Shown in pieces: positions 5,968 to 7,794 of a stretch of DNA of 7,794 nucleotides. The stretch spans positions 1 through 7,794 of the forward strand of contig JASHVQ010000044.1 in the NCBI GenBank assembly GCA_030044485.1. The letters are read 5' to 3'. The notes under the pieces were generated by a model, which worked only from the letters and a program-made list of their open reading frames with translations, ran no database searches and was not told the DNA's origin. Source of the DNA: Methylovirgula sp. GTDB taxonomy: Bacteria > Pseudomonadota > Alphaproteobacteria > Rhizobiales > Beijerinckiaceae. Position 1 is the first letter of the stretch, and each line of letters begins with the position of its first letter. A program made the position numbers and the translations under genes.

Positions 5968-5986
5968 GGGCCGGCGCAGCCGGCCC
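5968..5986 (+). repeat. Perfect 8-bp hairpin GGGCCGGC-GCA-GCCGGCCC between tsaD and gpsA
   Basis: The stem arms are 5968-5975 and 5979-5986, with a triloop GCA, all in the 66-base tsaD-gpsA gap and 5 bases before the gpsA ribosome site GAGGAG (5992-5997). There is no T-tract, so it is unlikely to be a strong intrinsic terminator. It could tune expression or RNA stability between the genes, or be one copy of a dispersed REP-like element; the preceding GCGAAGCGAAGC run has that flavour. Confidence 0.5.
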
Positions 5987-6003
5987 AGATCGAGGAGTTT
6001 GGA

Positions 6004-7032
6004 ATGGCGGAGCACGAGCGCCAAATCGCAGTTCTCGGCGCCGGTGCCTGGGGAACGGTTCTCGCCAATCTCGCCGCGCGCCGCGCCCGCGTCAGCCTCT
6101 GGGCGCGCGACGCCGATCATGCGGCCGAGATGGCCGCGACCGGCGTCAATGCGCGCCGCCTGCCGGGCGTGGCCCTCGAACTCAACGTACGCCCGACGGA
6201 CTCGCTCGCCAAGGCCGCCGAGGCCGAGGTGATCTTTCTTGCCGCGCCGACGCAGACGCTGCGCGAGGTTTGCGAAGCTTTGGCGCGCTTTGCAAAGCCC
6301 GGCACTCCTATCGTGATTTGCGCCAAGGGCATCGAGGCTGCGAGCGGGCTTTTCCCGAGCGAGATCCTCGCCGAAATCTTGCCTGGAAATCCGCCGGCCG
6401 TGCTTTCCGGGCCGAGCTTTGCGACCGATGTCGCCAAGACTTTGCCGACCGCGGTCACGCTCGCCGCGCAGGACGAGGAGCGCGCCGCGGCACTCGCCCG
6501 GACCTTGGCCGCGCCCTGGTTCAGGCTCTATCATTCGCGCGACATCAAGGGCGTCGAGATCGGCGGCGCGGCCAAGAACGTGCTGGCGATCGCCAGCGGC
6601 ATTGCCGCGGGGCGCGGATTCGGGGCGAGCGCCGGGGCGGCGCTCATCGCGCGCGGCTTCGCCGAACTGCTGCGCTTCGGGCGCGCCTATGGCGCCGATC
6701 CCGCGACGCTTACCGGCCTTTCGGGCCTCGGCGATCTCGTGCTGACCTGCGGTTCGCACCAATCGCGGAATTTTTCCTTTGGCTTCGCGCTCGGCCGGGG
6801 CGCGAGCGTCGCGATGGCGAGCGCCGACGGCAAGCTGCATGAAGGGGTCTCGACCTGTGCGATTCTCGTCGATCTGGCGCTGCGCAAGTCGGTCGACATG
6901 CCGATCTCGGCCGCCGTCGAAGCGGTGCTTTCCGAGAGGATCGGCGTCGACGCGGCGATCGAAGCCCTGTTGGCGCGGCCCGCGAAGCCCGAAGTCGCGA
7001 CTGGCAATATCGGCGCCCGGCTTTATGAATGA
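6004..7032 (+). CDS. gpsA: NAD(P)-dependent glycerol-3-phosphate dehydrogenase
   Basis: GpsA reduces dihydroxyacetone phosphate to sn-glycerol-3-phosphate, the backbone of membrane phospholipids, in the cytoplasm. The 342-residue product has the N-terminal Rossmann fold with GAGAWGT (12-18), LAAPTQTLREV (79-89), CAKGIE with Lys108, and SGPSFATDVA (135-144). The C-terminal helical domain holds the catalytic Lys191 in IGGAAKNVLAIASG, the GRGFGASAGAALIARGFAE stretch, and GLSGLGDLVLTCGSHQSRN (238-256), which contacts substrate. Length and motifs are standard. The ATG at 6004 follows GAGGAG (5992-5997) at 6 bases, a good ribosome site. It follows tsaD by 66 bases and is followed closely by the EVE-domain gene, in line with an operon. 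Its stop lies inside a 15-base tandem duplication (7025-7054). Confidence 0.97.
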   Translation: MAEHERQIAVLGAGAWGTVLANLAARRARVSLWARDADHAAEMAATGVNARRLPGVALELNVRPTDSLAKAAEAEVIFLAAPTQTLREVCEALARFAKPGTPIVICAKGIEAASGLFPSEILAEILPGNPPAVLSGPSFATDVAKTLPTAVTLAAQDEERAAALARTLAAPWFRLYHSRDIKGVEIGGAAKNVLAIASGIAAGRGFGASAGAALIARGFAELLRFGRAYGADPATLTGLSGLGDLVLTCGSHQSRNFSFGFALGRGASVAMASADGKLHEGVSTCAILVDLALRKSVDMPISAAVEAVLSERIGVDAAIEALLARPAKPEVATGNIGARLYE

Positions 7033-7054
7033 GCGCGGCATGAATGAGCGTGGC
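7025..7054 (+). repeat. 15-bp tandem duplication ATGAATGAGCG(C/T)GGC across the gpsA stop
   Basis: Two adjacent copies, 7025-7039 and 7040-7054, differ at one base (C7036 versus T7051). The first copy contains the gpsA stop codon (TGA 7030-7032). Each copy carries ATGAATGA, that is, overlapping start and stop triplets. It is probably a recent slippage duplication in the gpsA-EVE spacer. Confidence 0.85.
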
Positions 7055-7067
7055 GTGGGAGGTTCAC

Positions 7068-7481
7068 ATGGCCCATTGGTTGCTCAAGAGCGAACCCTCA
7101 AGCTGGTCATGGCGCCAGCAGGTCGAGGCCGGCGCCAAGGGCACGTCGTGGAACGGCGTGCGCAACCATGCCGCCAAACGGAATCTGCAGGCGATGCAGG
7201 TCGGCGACCAGGCCTTCTTCTATCATTCGGGCGAAGGCAAGGAGATCGTCGGCATCGTCACGATCGCCAAGCCTTATTATCCCGACCCGACCGACAAGAC
7301 CGGCGTGTTCGGCATGGTCGACGTGCGCGCCGAGAAGCCCTTGAAGACGCCGGTGACGCTTGCCGCGATCAAGGCCGAGCCGCGCTTGAAGAACATGGCG
7401 CTCGTCAAATATTCGCGCCTCTCGGTGCAGCCCGTCAGCGAGGCCGAATGGAAACTCGTCGGCAAGATGGGCGGCGTGTGA
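7068..7481 (+). CDS. EVE-domain protein (THYN1-like)
   Basis: The product is a 137-residue stand-alone EVE domain, a PUA/YTH-like fold. It begins MAHWLLKSEPSSWSW (WLLKSEP is the classic EVE opening) and continues with TSWNGVRNHAAKRNLQAMQVGDQAFFYHS (26-54), EIVGIVTIAKPYYPDPT and the C-terminal LKTPVTLAAIKAEPRLKNMALVKYSRLSVQPVSEAEW. EVE domains are thought to bind modified bases in DNA or RNA; some are readers of 5-methylcytosine-type marks in restriction systems, while the widespread single-domain bacterial form has no settled role. Nothing like a nuclease or methylase is adjacent. ATG at 7068 is preferred over the in-frame ATG at 7044 because GGGAGG (7057-7062) sits 5 bases before it and the family starts at this point. 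It lies between gpsA and the inositol-monophosphatase gene, an arrangement I recall from Hyphomicrobiales. Confidence 0.95.
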   Translation: MAHWLLKSEPSSWSWRQQVEAGAKGTSWNGVRNHAAKRNLQAMQVGDQAFFYHSGEGKEIVGIVTIAKPYYPDPTDKTGVFGMVDVRAEKPLKTPVTLAAIKAEPRLKNMALVKYSRLSVQPVSEAEWKLVGKMGGV

Positions 7482-7509
7482 GCGCGCGCCCGCAGCTTGG
7501 ATTCGCCGC

Positions 7510-7794
7510 ATGATCCGCTCCGCGCTGATGAACGTGATGACGGCCGCCGCCTTGAAGGCGGGGCGCGGCTTGAAGCGCGATTTTGGCGAAGTCGAAAATC
7601 TGCAGGTCTCGGTCAAAGGCCCCGGCGATTTCGTCTCGGCCGCCGATCGCAAGGCCGAGAAGATTCTCTTCGACGAACTCGCCAAGGCGCGCCCCGGCTA
7701 TGGATTCGTGATGGAGGAATCGGGCGTCATCCAAGGAACCGACAAGAGCCATTGCTGGTATATCGATCCGCTCGACGGCACGGCGAATTTTCTT
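7510..7794 (+). CDS. suhB: Inositol monophosphatase family protein, 3' end outside window
   Basis: Only the first 95 codons are present; the frame is open at the right edge. The sequence begins MIRSALMNVMTAAALKAGRG, as do alphaproteobacterial SuhB/IMPase proteins, and continues with GEVENLQVSVKGPGDFVSAADRKAEKI (26-52), the metal-site EES (69-71) and WYIDPLDGTANFL (83-95), which carries the metal ligands Asp86 and Asp89. The family hydrolyses myo-inositol-1-phosphate or related phosphate esters using Mg2+; in some bacteria SuhB also joins rRNA antitermination complexes. The third residue after DG is alanine (DGTANF) where threonine is common, a mild change. The gene starts 28 bases after the EVE stop, without a strong ribosome site, suggesting coupling to the upstream genes. 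The family is certain; the exact substrate is not. Confidence 0.92.
   Translation, partial: MIRSALMNVMTAAALKAGRGLKRDFGEVENLQVSVKGPGDFVSAADRKAEKILFDELAKARPGYGFVMEESGVIQGTDKSHCWYIDPLDGTANFL

Noticed and set aside
5682..6842. A 386-codon plus-strand frame overlapping the end of tsaD and most of gpsA
   Set aside because: It is an out-of-frame reading of two well-supported genes, dominated by Arg runs.
4819..7041. A 740-codon open frame on the minus strand opposite tsaD and gpsA
   Set aside because: It is antisense to two unmistakable genes, is very rich in Arg, Gly and Ala with no recognisable domain, and is the type of stop-free shadow frame expected in GC-rich coding DNA.

Overview
The window reads as chromosomal DNA of a GC-rich alphaproteobacterium. 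The tsaD, gpsA, EVE-domain and inositol-monophosphatase proteins look most like those of Hyphomicrobiales. The PQQ-dehydrogenase-type ABC transporter and periplasmic cytochrome c suggest a methylotroph or alcohol oxidiser, for example of the Beijerinckiaceae/Methylocystaceae kind. That placement is an inference from protein resemblance; no rRNA or other direct marker is present. I see no tRNA, rRNA, CRISPR array, transposase or phage gene.

Left part (1-2783), an accessory periplasmic/transport island. A truncated gene for a secreted NMT1-type substrate-binding protein (minus strand, running off the left edge) is divergent from a small class I cytochrome c gene (653-1060, plus). The cytochrome gene converges on a two-gene minus-strand operon: an ABC ATPase (TTG start) followed, with an ATGA overlap, by an ABC-2 permease. 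The ATPase and permease resemble the pair tied to PQQ-dependent alcohol dehydrogenases (PedA/PedC type, related to the LutE/LutF lanthanide-uptake components). A role in lanthanide or alcohol-oxidation physiology is therefore the leading hypothesis.

Middle (2784-3026), a 243-base non-coding junction rich in inverted repeats. It separates the transport island from the core-gene block.

Right part (3027-7794), core genes. hemC and hemD (minus) make hydroxymethylbilane and then uroporphyrinogen III for the haem, sirohaem and cobalamin branches. hemC has no in-frame ATG, GTG or TTG that would keep its conserved N-terminus; the best start is an ATT behind a well-spaced Shine-Dalgarno sequence. Divergent from hemC are tsaD (tRNA t6A synthesis), gpsA (glycerol-3-phosphate for phospholipids), an EVE-domain gene and the 5' part of an inositol-monophosphatase gene. 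These are closely spaced on the plus strand and plausibly co-transcribed. hemC and cytochrome c are linked only indirectly, in that haem made by the pathway is the cofactor of the cytochrome.
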